DNA of 64,000 bases from Pyrenochaeta sp. MPI-SDFR-AT-0127 (lineage: Eukaryota > Ascomycota > Dothideomycetes > Pleosporales > Cucurbitariaceae), in assembly GCA_020747015.1 (NCBI GenBank), contig JAGTJM010000104.1, positions 1 to 64,000 of the forward strand. Reading direction: 5' to 3'. A model generated the notes under the pieces. It saw only the letters and a list, made by a program, of their open reading frames with translations. It had not been told where the DNA came from and searched no databases. Both the position numbers and the translations under genes were made by a program. Of the stretch, positions 1 through 11,904 are shown piece after piece; positions within the stretch are counted from its first letter, which is position 1, and every line of letters begins with the position of its first letter.

Positions 1-1400
1 TCTCCTATAGACGTCCGAATTTAATTATACACGTATACGCTTACTAGGTATACTAAGTAGAGGTCGCGTATATTAAATTTAAGGTACTCCTTTACCTAGG
101 TATTAGTTATATTATTTCTACTCTATTATATATCTCTATAGCGTCCCTACATAGCGCGAGTATAGGTTCTAAATCTTCTCCGCCTAGTACTACTATAGGC
201 TATATCTTAGCTATTCTTCTCTAGATAGTAGCCTTATACTTATCTTACTTATAGCGTAGCTTATTTCCTCTTCTATAGCCTTCCTAGCCTATATATTAAA
301 ATCCTCGCCTAAATTATACTCCTTAATAGACTGTATAATATTCGCCTACGTCTCCTTAGGCCTACTTTCTTCGTTATATACTAGCTCTATAGGAATAGCA
401 ATATTCGACGAAATATAAAGGTTTAATCTAGGGTTAGTCTTAGTAGGTACGCCGCTATAGAGGTTTAGCTAGTACGCGATAAACTTAACTAGCGCTATCT
501 ATTACGTTTTTTATAGGTATCGTATACGATTACTATATTTCTTAGCGTCTAGAGCTTTAAGCTTACTTTTATATTTCCTAGAGCGTCCTCTAGGTATAGT
601 AGTAGTTATAGGTAGGTTACTTTAAGAATAGGGCGAAGATATAGTAATATTAAGCTACTTTAGGGAGTACTTTAGAGCCCCTAAAACCTTATTTACTTTT
701 TAAGGTCTCTTCTAATATAGATTAAATTTACTATAATCTTATATACGCGGTAGTAGAGAAGACTTATAACTTTAGTATATATATATACTCTTGCGCAGCG
801 TTATAGGTAGGTTCTATAGTCTATATTTCGCCGCTACTAGCTTATATTACTTATTTCGCCCGTAACTATAAGAATACTACCCTTTTAGTAGCGATAACTT
901 AATAATAGTACCTCGTAGAGTAGAAATAAGACTAGTAATAAGGTCCTAATACTATATACTATAGATTAAGCCTATATAATTCTAAAAGATCTAAACTTTT
1001 CTAAATTAAATCTATTTTAGGAATTCTAAAATAAATACCTTTTAGGCGTAGTGTTAAAATAAATACGCTAGTAGGTAGCTATTCTATCTCTATACGCACT
1101 TTAAATACTATATTACTATATATATAAGTATAGAAAACGCTCCTTCCTATCTCTCTAAATATCCTAGGCACCTATATATAGTCTTATATAGCGTTAAGTG
1201 TAGGTTACTAAAGCCTACGTTCTCTCGTTACTACTAGCTTACCTTACCTATTTAGGCTACTATAGTGAAAACACTACCCTTTAATAGTTATAACTTAATA
1301 ATAACACCTTATAGAGTAAAAAGAAGACTATTAATAGGATTCTATTATTAGATTCTATAAGATAGGCTTAAAAAAAATAGCTAAATTTTTTTTAACCCTA
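1..1400. repeat. RIP-decayed AT-rich repeat of undetermined type
   Basis: Very AT-rich sequence dominated by TA-containing words (ctata, tatag, tagta), with no open frame of useful length on either strand. I could not align any part with a known transposon domain. It contains a diverged direct repeat: a segment near 835-955 recurs near 1225-1345, including the shared words gcttactttacc-like and ataacttaataata, about 390 bp apart. This could be two decayed copies of one terminal repeat. The integrase relic that follows lacks its upstream reverse transcriptase, so a junction between two elements near 1380-1400 is likely. Confidence 0.6.
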
Positions 1401-3970
1401 TAGTAATTTTACCTATTTATTTAGTAATTCTTTATAGAAGAATAAGAAAATCTGCTAAAGTAATATTAGATAGAGAATAGACTCCTACTCTATAGAGATT
1501 AACTTTATATACCTATTAACTCCTTATTTTATACCTACCTTATTAGGGAGATCTATAACTAGATCTCCTCTACTTACCCTAGTACCTCTAAGATATATTA
1601 GCTTCTAGCTTACTATTATTACTAGAAAGGTATAGGAGCTACCTATAAATACTATATAAGGAACTACGTCCCTTACTAATAAGGCTATCTAAAATAGGGC
1701 TAACTCCCTAGTTATCTATAACTACTTCCTATCCCTAACTAGTCTATATAATATCTATATATTAACTTTAAGGAGTTCCCCTAAGACTACTCTAGATATA
1801 ACTAGGTAATAGTTATTATTAACTACTTATCTAAATAAGCTATTACTATCTCTTACTATAAGATAATTAATACTTAGGGAATAGCTACCCTATTTATCTA
1901 ATAGATCTATTATTTTAGGTATATACCTAAAAGTATAGTATTAGATTACAGCCCCTAGTTTATATCCTAATTCTAGTCTAAATTCTATTAGATTATAGGT
2001 ATTAAGGTAAAACTATCTATAGCCTATTATAAATAAATAGATAGATAAATAGAGATTATAAATAAATACTTAGATTAAAGGCTAAGACTCTTTATATCCT
2101 ATTATTAGGATAATTAGAGTAAACTATTACCTATAATTAATTAAGCTTAAGTTATACTACCTTATAATATATTTAAATTAATACTATATTAAGTTCTATA
2201 TAGTTCTAAACTATACTAGAGTTAAGATTAGGCCTAACCTATAAAGTTAACCTTTTCTAAGATACTAAATAATAAGAAGGCTCTTACCCTTACTACCTAT
2301 ATATATAATATATAGTAGGAGGTAAAAAAGAATATAGAGAAGGCTTAGGACTAAATAAGATCTATTATAGATTATTACTATAAGCCTATTAACTAGGTTA
2401 TTAGTAATAAGGTTTACCTATTAATAAAGAACCTTATAGCTAACTATCTTAGCTAAAAACTATCTAAATAATAGGAGGGTCCCTTTAAAGTACTTAAATA
2501 AGTAGGCTACTTCTATAGGCTAAAACTACCTTATAGCTTAAAGATCTATAATATCTTTATATTAGATATCCTCTATAAAGATCCTCTAACCCCTCCTAGG
2601 GTAAGAGGCTCTAAAACTACCTAGTATATCTATATAAGGCGTTAAGGAATAGGAGGTAGAGGAAATCCTAGTAAGTAAGCTCTATTATTTAAAGCTAAAG
2701 TATAAAGTAAAGTAGGTTAGATATAACTTAGACCTAGTTTAGTATAATACTTTAAACTTTATAGGTATACCTTATAAGCTTTAGAACTTCTATAATAAGT
2801 ATCTAAATTAGCTAAGACCCCTAAGAAGTCTATATAAATAGATTACTACTTAGGAGAAGGGTATTAAGGATCTTATAGTACTTATAGATAATTAAATTAA
2901 GTTTAGAGAGATAGGTAGTATTATACTATAGAAGCTCTCTATAAAGCCTAGTATAACTACTATAATAAGAACCTATCTTAGAGTCCTTTTAGATTCTAAT
3001 ATTCCTATTAAAGGTTAGTCTCTAACTTACTCTCTAATAGAGTAGTAGGAACCTCCCCTCTAACCTCTAGTAACTAATAATAATATTACCCCTATATTCC
3101 TTCTATAAGGCCTCTAACCTTATCTATATATAGCTAGACCTATAGGACCTAAAGGTACTAATATACCTACTACTATACTATTACTAAACTAACTAAGTAA
3201 CTATACTAGTTAACTTAGCTAGTTTAGCCCTATAGCCTAAATCTACTCTACCTACTCCTCCTACTAAAGGTAAGTAGTATAGTAGCTTAATAGTAGTTAG
3301 GCTTTTAACCTATATAGTTACTACCTATACTATAGTCCTAAGCTATAATACACTAAAACTATAGTAGCTATTACCTCTACTAGATCCTTCTTACCTCTCC
3401 TCCTTAACCTCTATCTACTTCTTAGTAGTAGACCTATAATTAAGGGTAGCCTCTAGCTCTTATACTCCTAACCTATATATAGGGAACTAGGTAGTAAACC
3501 TTATTACTATATATATAATAGTATACTTCTTAGATACCTCTAAGGAGAATCTAAACTTAATATCTTTACTATAGGCTAAAGCCCTTATAGCGGTATATAA
3601 ATAACCCTATAGGCTATAGGTAGAGCTCTAGGGGTATAGGAATAGGTATTATAGGTATAGCTAAGTAATAGTTAGCTAAGAAATAGTATTAGATAGGATT
3701 TAGGCGTAGGCTCTTATAATAGGAAGTAGTATATAAGGAGGAGAAAGTAACTATAGTAAGTAGGATTATTTTAATTATACTAATAAGTAAATAGCTAACT
3801 TAAGGTAAAGGTAACTTAGACCTAAGGTAAGTATAGAATTAAGGTTAGCCTAATTTAGATCTAATTTAGAATAGACTTAAAATCTATTAGTAAAGATATC
3901 TAAGGAGTACTATATATTACCCTTCTAGCTCTATAAGAGATAGGACTATCTCTTCTAAGGAGGGGGGTAA
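1400..3970 (+). mobile_element. Decayed Ty3/gypsy chromovirus, integrase plus chromodomain
   Basis: Read on the plus strand while tolerating stops, 1480-2300 gives a Ty3/gypsy integrase. It runs from the zinc-binding region through a core with the hallmark SDRGPQF (about 1940-1965) and LSTAYHPQTDGQTE-like segment (about 2020-2065), followed by YLDQRLR. Near 2640-2830 the words VEEIL, KVKWVGYD and a trailing Y-L-NF pattern identify a chromodomain at the integrase C-terminus, so this is a chromovirus. Stops are almost all TAG/TAA at former CAG, CAA or TGG codons, as RIP produces. Reverse transcriptase and RNase H, normally upstream, are not recognisable, so the 5' part is lost or displaced. 2880-3950 has no recognised domain. 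The element ends in a polypurine tract and the 3' LTR. Confidence 0.8.
3957..3967 (+). other. Polypurine tract of the chromovirus
   Basis: An eleven-base purine run (AAGGAGGGGGG) lies directly before the LTR start, where plus-strand priming occurs in LTR retrotransposons. It fixes the element orientation as plus and identifies the following repeat as the 3' LTR. Confidence 0.65.
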
Positions 3971-4265
3971 TATAATAAATATTATATAGAAATAGAGATA
4001 TATACGCGTTCTATAGAGATAAAGGTCTACTTAGTAGTATTAGACCTACCTCTAATACTACTCTAAATAGGCCCTATTACCCCTATTTCTCCCTATATAA
4101 ATAGAGCTCTTTAGTAGTAGATAGTAGGATAAGTTCTTCTTATCCTTTATACTAGACCTATAGGAATAGAGGTATTCTTAGTTATCTACTATAGTATATA
4201 CTCTTATATACCTTTAAGTTATACTTAGATCTATTTTAGAACCCTTTATTACCTATATTATTATA
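3971..4265 (+). repeat. 3' LTR of the chromovirus (RIP-mutated)
   Basis: This 295-bp segment is the reverse complement of the LTR copies at 20794-21091 and 47702-47999. It shares the blocks ending in CCTACCTCTAATACT and TTAGAACCCTTT. The original TG...CA ends have become TA...TA through C-to-T changes. Immediately after it, 4266-4308 repeats the last 42 or so bases of the LTR, leaving a tandem LTR end. Confidence 0.85.
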
Positions 4266-4480
4266 CTTAGATCCTTTTTAGAACCCTTTAGCATCTATAT
4301 TATTATAGTTATTATTAAATACTATTATTTAATACTTAAATAACTTTAACTACTTATCTATCTCTACTCGCTCTAATCTAGAAGCTACTAAGAGAGGACT
4401 CCTTAGTAATACTAGCTGCTTTATATTATAGCCACTCTACTAAGGACACCAAGCTCTTTTAACAGTGTCTCGCTACGTAT
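4266..4480. repeat. Duplicated LTR end and AT-rich flank
   Basis: 4266-4308 is a second, diverged copy of the terminal 42 bp of the LTR just upstream, sharing CTTAGATC and TTAGAACCCTTT. From about 4310 to 4440 the sequence is still AT-rich with no identified feature. Base composition returns to normal near 4440. Confidence 0.6.
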
Positions 4481-4875
4481 TGAATGACCTTATTATTAAC
4501 CCAAAGTGTGCCGGAATTTTAAGGTATATGCAGCTCACTCAGCACATTCTGAGTTCACGTTTATGAGGCTATCAAAGCTGTTTCGTTTTCGTCAATAAAT
4601 CTATTCCTTGCAACTCTGCAGTAGCGCACGAACGAATCCTTCACGAGAACCTAATGTCTAACAGCAAACCGCTCGAATTGATATCTCATAAGGGTGCAAA
4701 AGTCTACCCACGATGACATTCAGAACGAAATAAAACGCATCTCGAGCGAAATGACTCTCGAACTCATGGTAGCCGTTCTTAAAAAGTTTGTTGATGGTGG
4801 TACGAGTACTAAGCCTCGATGTTACACTCAACTTTAACATCGACATCGGAGATAGATTTCCTTCTACGCACAAGA

Positions 4876-5174
4876 TTACTTAGCATCGAAGCTGGTCTCA
4901 CCATAGCTCTTGCGGAAACTTACCACGTCGACATCTTCGTGTAAACTGATACAGTACGTGTTGTGCCGCATCTGATGACACTGGTCAGCGCCCATCTGCC
5001 CGCGGCGTTGGGAGACAGGTGTTGGATTACCTCGATGTGAAAGTTGCCTTCACCAGCCTTTTCGGTCACGGCTTGCAAGAGCCTTTCTGGGCTTGGTACG
5101 TATTTGGTAGGTAATTGGAAGTGTCGCTGATACTTCATGTCCGCGCTGCTAGTGAAACCGGTGGACTGTACCAT
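4876..5174 (-). CDS. Small hypothetical protein, two exons, 82 aa
   Basis: Exons 5174-5031 and 4980-4876 with a 50-bp intron (donor GTAATC, branch-like GCTGAC, acceptor CAG), phase 0 on both sides. The ATG at 5174 (MVQSTG) is chosen because the in-frame extension upstream has no earlier ATG. Without splicing the frame stops soon after the intron; with splicing it ends in SFDAK. The product is small and polar, with no signal peptide or membrane segment and two Cys in the second exon (ECHQ and TYC). I do not recognise the family. The clean intron and continued coding character after splicing are the only support. It sits between the RIP tract and the first kinase gene. Confidence 0.45.
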
Positions 5175-5955
5175 TTCCCTGTGTTTTTGGCTCCTGTGAG
5201 CAGATTTACTAGGTGTTGCTAACAAAGATAAGCGAAAAGTTGAAAGAAGAGCGCTTAGTCACACCATGTCCGTAGGAGGACCTCTACACCCTAAATACGC
5301 ATTGTCGGGTTGATGGATCTAGGCCGTCATGTGCGCGAAACCCGAACAGTTGGCAATGAGAATGTCAGCTGTCGCAAACCTATCGCCACTCGCTCTGAAC
5401 GACTGGCCCTCTGGTGGACGACAGGAATGTCGGCGAGGTGATTTTGTCTGCCTCGCTTATTGAAGCATCTGCGCACTAGTTCGTCCAATCATGGCGAAAA
5501 TCCGGCCACCCTCTTTTATGCACAAGATCCCGATGGAAACAGCGTCACCAAAAAGAACCATAATCTCGGTAACCTGACCATTCGAGTTTGCTTTTCTCTT
5601 GCTTTGACACATCGTAGCGCATACACTTGCGTTGCTTCCACCGTATTGTTTTCTTTCAATCAGTCGACGAAGGGATTTGGAGACTCCTCATAGTTTCATC
5701 ATTGCCTTCACTTGTCGCCTTATGTTGTGAGGAGTCCGAGGCTGATCGGAGGGCTGAGTGGTCTAACGCCACATCATGGCTGGAAGCGACCCCTTTAGCG
5801 AAGGCGCTTAGAGATGAGTCTGATTGTGGAGAAAGCGAATTGAAACATGCTGCGTTAGTTTGGCTTCTGAACCTTACACAGGTCCTTCTATCTTTTGCTT
5901 GGTTTGACCTAGGGTACCAACAACAGCCTTTGCCGCAGCTCGCGTGTAGTACAGC
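5175..5955. other. Intergenic, no supported gene
   Basis: Normal base composition. Short open frames overlap here on both strands but none shows a recognisable domain or consistent splice structure. The last part is the presumed promoter of the kinase gene at 5956. Confidence 0.5.
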
Positions 5956-8909
5956 ATGTCATACGAAACGGAGTCACGACATGGATGGCGTCCGAGTAGT
6001 GACACTAGCTCTGGTCTTCCATGTGAGGACGAATCTGAGCTTGTAAGAAACTTCATTGGCTCACAAAAGCACTGCTCAATCATTTAGAAACTGAACGAGA
6101 TCTCGCCAGACCATGAGCGCGTGCGCATAGTCTCGCATGGTTCGGACGACTGGAACCAAGACGTTGTCGCAAGTCTTAAAGCGCCTTTCCAACCTAACCA
6201 GAGTGATCTGAGCAGTGTTGTTAGAGATGCTGGCTATTCCCTTGAACTCTCTGATATTGCTGAAGATCGACCTCCGGAGCAGAGTCTCGATCTGACTGGA
6301 CTTGGAACACAATTCAGTCCAAACGACGTAGATCCACCCACCCCGAATAAAACTGGACTCAAGAATCAAACACCAAATTTTCTGGAAAACTGTATTAGGA
6401 GTATGAGAGTGCCATCTGCTGAACGAAGAGGCCTCGTGTTTCTGCCCATCGACCAACTCGAACGAATCATGACCTATGAGAACATCTATCAAGAACTTCA
6501 ACGCGCCAAAGTGCACCATGCAGTCTGCTCAATCACGGCGTCGCTATGCAAGAGAGGGAAATCGTCGAAGCAAAGGATATTCGCAATCTTGTGTATGCTC
6601 CAAATGCCCGCTCAAATTGTTGAATTCGAGCAGGCGAAGATCTTCGATGGCGACCTTCCATTTATCTTCAGGAATAATACGGTGTACCGCGAGACGTGCT
6701 CAGGTTCCGAGAGGACCGAAGAGGTTATACTATTGTTTCAGTCCCCATCTTGGCAGCCAATACATCTTGAGAGCTTTGAAAAGTACCAGGGTCAGCTAGC
6801 AGCACCGATCTTCAAGCTTAGTTGGGCTGCGGGTGACAAAGTTCGTCACTTTCCTTTGAATGATCAGCTGGTGCTCCCATTCATACACGCCGAAGATACT
6901 TCGACCTTTGGGGAACTCGGCACAACTACCCGACGTGAAGGTGGAACTTCTATTGTGCGTAGGGTGAAAATTCACACAGCGCATTATAACACATCTCAAG
7001 AGACGGTACGTATAACTAATTAAACACATTCTTTAAACATTATTAATGGACTCAAGAAAGCGAGGAAAGATGTCTACTTCGCAGTCAAAGAGTTGAACGT
7101 CGTCAGTAGCTCGGACAGAACCCACGGTGAGAAAGAAGACCGGGCACTCAAGCGATTTAACGAGAAGCGCGATCCGCATCTGATCAGGCTCTTGGCGACG
7201 TATACCTACGAAGGTCGCTTCCACCTGATCTTTCCGTGGGCTGATGGCAACCTGAAGGACCTCTGGATGGCGCCATCACTCCAACTGTACAAGAGCCGTC
7301 CTGACCCGAAAACGGTAAGATGGATGTCAATACAGATTCTCGGCCTTGCACGAGCACTCCAGATCATTCATTACTGTCCAATCGATAAGGCCAACATCCA
7401 GGACTGGTCTGCAGACGAGCGCGAGAAGCCACACGGACGACATGGAGACCTCAAACCAGAAAATATCTTGTGGTTCAAGAGGGAGGACAATGACCAGAAC
7501 GAGAGCTTCATTGGTATCCTAAAAATCGCAGATTTTGGATTCGCGGATTTTCACAGCAAACATTCGAGATCGAATGTCCGCAGAAGTGCAGTTGGTGGCA
7601 TCACCGACACCTACAAAGCGCCGGAGTATGACGTCACGCAACGAGTATCGCCCCAATATGACATTTGGTCGCTGGGCTGTATACTTTTACAGTTTGTTGT
7701 GTGGTATCTACGTGGTTGGGAAGGTGTTGATGCCTTTTCGATGGCGAGAAGTGCAGACTCAAAAGGTGCACTAATAGCCTCGGACATGTTCTTCAGGCTC
7801 GAGCCCGGCGGTTCCCGTGGCTACAAGGCGCGTGCGAAAACCTCTGTTGCAGATGTAAGTAACGATGAATGAGCTTCGCAAAGCTGACCTAACTAACATC
7901 CGCACTTCAGATGTTCGAGAGTCTGAAAGATGACGATGCATGCAGCGACTATTTCCTGGAACTACTGGAGTACATAGAAACCGATCTGCTGCGAGTCAGT
8001 AACGTCAAGCGTGCCAAAATTGACAATATAGTCGCAAAGTTCGAGAAGTTTAATGCCGAATGTGAACGAGTACGCAGTTACTGTATTTCCAGAACGAAGG
8101 AAGCCAGACGGACCAATTCCGGACTCTCTGAGATCGTCGAGGTGCCCAATTCGCCGGACAAGGCCTTGGTCGCAGACTCACCGCCCATGCCGACAACAAT
8201 ATCACCACAGTGCAGTTCGGAGTCCATCAGTAGCCGGTATGAGATCAATCGTTCTAAGAAGCGACACAATAGTCTTTCGCGAGTTGCCGACGGAGAGCAG
8301 GTACGCCATAGATCACCATTGGCGACGAACAGTCCCATTGTGACAGACACTGCCCCACATAATATAGAAGCTTACAATCGTACCAATACCAATGAGTCTC
8401 CTCAAAGCACTTCTAGAGTACAAGAATCCGACCAGCAACCTCCTTCGATGGCTAATGACACCGGCAGAGGCGCACGCCCCTCAGAGGAGCTAAAGCAGCC
8501 GGCTCTGGAAACGCAAGAGCACAGTCCAACGGTTTTGGAGACGCCCAATAGTCACAACAAGCCGCCAAATCCGCTACCACTCGAGAAAAATATCTCTCTG
8601 ACTCCACGGTCGCCCGAAGCTTTAAACATAATAGATAGCACTTCTCCAGCAGTCCAGCTTGGCACTACTCCGTCTGCTGACGAGCAAAAGTCCAAATCTC
8701 CGCCACAACCTCAATTCTCTCCTCCAGCGGAGCCCAAGACCCCGATCCAGGAGATACACAGCGCCCCGCGAACAGAACAGACCGGGGACGTCCAAGAGCG
8801 CAAAACTTTTCGTGCAAAATGGAAGCAACTTTGGAGGCAACCCAAGAAACGAGTTCATAAGCGCGTTCGCAAGCTTGTAGATTGGTGCTTTGGAGAGTAT
8901 GGAACATGA
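5956..8909 (+). CDS. Fungal-type protein kinase, HGD catalytic loop, 933 aa
   Basis: Exons 5956-6042, 6088-7005, 7057-7854 and 7911-8909; introns of 45, 51 and 56 bp, all phase 0. The ATG at 5956 follows an in-frame stop. Residues 1-335 are a family-specific N-terminal region without a known fold. The kinase domain covers about 315-615: FAVKEL gives the ATP-binding Lys (about K346), HGDLKPEN the catalytic loop (about 464-471), ADFGFAD the metal-binding loop and YKAPE the activation-segment end. The usual HRD is HGD, making it a non-RD kinase. A helical stretch at the start of exon 4 (YFLELLEYIE) is shared with the second kinase in this window. The last 230 or so residues are Ser/Pro/Thr-rich and disordered, ending in a basic segment rich in Lys, Arg and Trp. 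Substrate and pathway are unknown. Confidence 0.9.
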
Positions 8910-9018
8910 AAACTTTTTGATACCCAATATCTACGAGAAGATAATGGCCACATCGTAGCCCAATGTGTGGTACGCCTGCATCCAAAAATATCTGTCCTAT
9001 ACACAGAATCGAGTGCCA

Positions 9019-10720
9019 TCACTCTACCCTCAGCTTTTCTTCATCGCTCTTCGACCTCCCCGCACGGCGAGACATGACGAAGAAATACCACAGACCAATT
9101 GTTATGGCAGTGAAAAAGACAGTAACAATAACGTAGATCCACAAATAGCTGGACACGCGCGTCTTGCCTTCCTCGTTGAACCAGTCGAAGAATGTCATCG
9201 AGAAAACAGTCTGCGGCAGTTAGTATGGTGGCATTGAGGCACACGTCGCGGAGAAGGAGCCGTCTTACAGCAAAGAACGTCCCAGGGAGGAAAACCATGG
9301 TTACTAGAGAGATCGAACGCATGACTTTGGAATCTTGGTTGGTGGCAAGTGCAATTTCTACGGCAGTCTCGCTGTGTGACTGTGTTGTTTAGCATATCAT
9401 TGATAAGGCAAGGCTGTGAATCGTTACCCATTGCGTGGCCATAGCCATGCCATCTACACGCATTGTACAGTCTCTTATTTTTTCATCGTACTCGTCCCGG
9501 ATTGCAGCGAGTCTAACCATAATCTTTTCGCCGACCTTTTCCATCTGTTTTAAGTGCGCATTTGGGTCTTCGCGGTTCAAGGAAGTGTCAATGTAATCAT
9601 CATCTGCTTCGGATTCTTTCGGTTTTTCTGACGGGTCTGGAGGAATGCTCAACCCATGAAGAAAGATATGTTGCGAGTCTGAACGGCTTGAATTGGCTTC
9701 CAGGTGTGACTGTCTCGCAAGTCTCCCATTGCCGGTTGTTACGGTAGGGTGTTCCACTTGCGTCTCATCGCGTTCATGCCCAGGTCCGGTGTGCGACACA
9801 TTTTTGGCCAAAGGAGTTATATCTTCTGAGATTCTATAAACCTCTCTATTGAGCATTCCAGCATGCTCGGCCATTTTCAGCAACTGTGTACTCCATGTGA
9901 TGAGAGAGTTACGAAGATACGTAAGATCTAGCCATGCTGTACGCTTTGCCTCGTTGCGTCTTTCAACTTCGGTTCTGCAATCATCTCGTGCATTACTAGA
10001 CTGAAAGTTTAATTCGAAAATCTTAGCTTCGACTTCGTTAATGCTTCCTTCAACAAGCCGAATATGTCTAGTTAACTCTAATTCGGCAAAGATGCCAGGA
10101 AGTAACACGGGATGTGCGGCTTCAATACTAATAGACTTGAGCCTCTGAAGTATCGCCTTTTCGACTATGAACGAACTCCCATATAATATCGCATATGTTA
10201 AGCCGCGTTCAGGATAGTGAGTCGCTGATAAGGCTAGATCCGTATCCCAGGAGTTTGGAGTTCGGCAATTATATACTTAGCCACACCATACACGTCAGCC
10301 AAATTTGATTTCTCGTGTCTCTAAAGTCAGGTTCTTACCAAAGGCTGCACCGTTCATGTCTATGCTATGGCATACAAATGTGGGCACGTCTGAACGAGTC
10401 AACGTCCGAACAATCGAGCCGTGGACCCGAAACTGCTCGCAAATCTGTTCGAAAGTTTGCTGAGCAAAAGGCAAATGGCGAATACTGCGAGGCTTTTGCT
10501 CGTATGCTAACGGTGCTCCGCGATTTGAAGGGTCTAAGGATGATTTCTGTCCAAGCGGTGCGAAGGCTGTCGCGCGGCGGAGCCCGATTGTGCGCGGGAG
10601 TGCATCATTCACCTGTGTCAGCCAGTCTTCTATGGACATAGGACTATGTGTAGTCTTGTGTGGTGCATCGCCTTCGGTGCGATTTGCCAAGCTTTGAACA
10701 GCCTTGTCAGCTTGTGACAT
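9019..10720 (-). CDS. CorA-like membrane protein, 510 aa
   Basis: Exons 10720-10339, 10275-9428, 9379-9269 and 9210-9019; introns of 63, 48 and 58 bp. Joining them restores a continuous protein, notably MNGAAFVYNCRTPNSWDTD across intron 1 and MATQWSHSETAVEIALATN across intron 2. The C-terminus carries the fungal CorA-like two-helix module: MRSISLVTMVFLPGTFFA (about 430-447), a loop with FSMTFFDW, then WIYVIVTVFFTAITIGLWYFF and a basic tail. The canonical GMN loop signature of CorA magnesium channels is absent, as in many fungal CorA-like proteins, so transport of magnesium is not assured. The N-terminal two thirds is helical and cytosolic. The 3' end is about 110 bp from the converging kinase gene at 5956-8909. 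Confidence 0.85.
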
Positions 10721-11468
10721 GACTAAAGGGAACTATTGAATCGTACATCAAGACAAGTCCCTGATCGTTATGGTTTATCTGCTGCATTCACAATTAGCGT
10801 AACCAGAATTTTGAAAGCGCAATCGATCTGTTCACCTTTTCCAGCCATCGTATCCAGCCTTCATGCGAATCCAATGACCAGACTTGCCCTCGATACTGTC
10901 AAAATCTCAGGTCAGCAGGAGATTCTCAGTTTAGGCTTGAAAAAGTACATTGTTCCCCCTGACGATCTTGATAACTCTAGAAGGGCGCGATTCGTATTTG
11001 AAGATGCGTCGAAGATCAGAGGCGTTGTCGCTAAGACATGCGTTGCCATTCTCCCAATCCATCTGAAGATGATCGGGAACACAGCGTTGAGCTGGGCAGT
11101 AATGTGATGTTGCTGTTGCAACCAACGTCCCTTCGAAAGCCTGGGATGATGATGTAAATAGCCTTCTCCAGTGACAAGGCTGAGAGCAGGTCAGTGTAGG
11201 TTGCTGCAGAAACACAACCTGGTTAGTTGACCGGTTAGCCACGTACGAAGGAGCTCGTATTTACCGATATTGAGGCAACACACGGGCCACCTACCGAGGT
11301 TCACCCTGTAGCGCTGCACCCCGCGTAACGACCTACCTAAGCATGAAACACTAGCTTTTTAATACTATGTAACTTAACTAATATAGAGGAAATTAAAGAT
11401 ACGCTTATAGCAATTAATGTCTTCAAAGCCTAGAGATAAGATCTCTTATACGCAATTCGCTATAAAAG
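10721..11468. other. Intergenic; promoter region, then AT-rich flank
   Basis: Contains the presumed promoter of the CorA-like gene. Short overlapping frames at 10736-11242 lack domains or splice support. From about 11340 the sequence becomes AT-rich as it approaches the inverted-repeat element. Confidence 0.5.
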
Positions 11469-11470
11469 TA

Positions 11471-11897
11471 ACGTACTTTACAAGCTAGCCGCGTATACAA
11501 GCGAGTTGCGCATCCCAAAACATACTACGAACCTTGAAAAATAGCCTCCTAAATCTTAATAATAGCTAGATAATACAACTAATAACTTTATAAATATACT
11601 CTTATACCTAATCTTTATTATCCTTATAAATCTTAAGCTAATATATCCTCTTATTCTTAAGATACTTACTTTAGCCCTAGATTTTAGCTCTTTTAAGTAT
11701 TTATCTCTAATTTAAGGATAACTTATTATTCTCTTCATAAATTATATACTTTATCTTTATATAGCTATAAGAAAATACCCTTAAATTTCTATATTATACT
11801 ATTAAGCCGTTATTAATATTTAGGAGGCTGGTTTTCTAGTGTTTTGGTGTGTTTTAGGATGCGCGACTCGCTTGTATGCGCAGCTCGTAAAGTACGT
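11471..11897. mobile_element. 427-bp inverted-repeat element (Tc1/mariner-type MITE)
   Basis: Imperfect terminal inverted repeats of about 78-80 bp: left from ACGTACTTTAC at 11471, right ending GTAAAGTACGT at 11897. Both contain TACAAGCGAGT and GCGCATCC, and both run inward to a GCCTCCTAAAT-like block. A TA dinucleotide flanks each end (11469-11470 and 11898-11899), the target duplication expected of Tc1/mariner transposition. The 270-bp core is very AT-rich with no open frame, so it is non-autonomous or RIP-gutted. The motif CAAGCGAGTTGCGCA also occurs at 27602, at the edge of the pogo-like relic, suggesting a related TIR family. Confidence 0.75.
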
Positions 11898-11904
11898 TAT
11901 AGTG

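Noticed and set aside
10736..11242. Overlapping frames upstream of the CorA-like gene
   Set aside because: Frames on both strands compete, none with ATG plus domain support.
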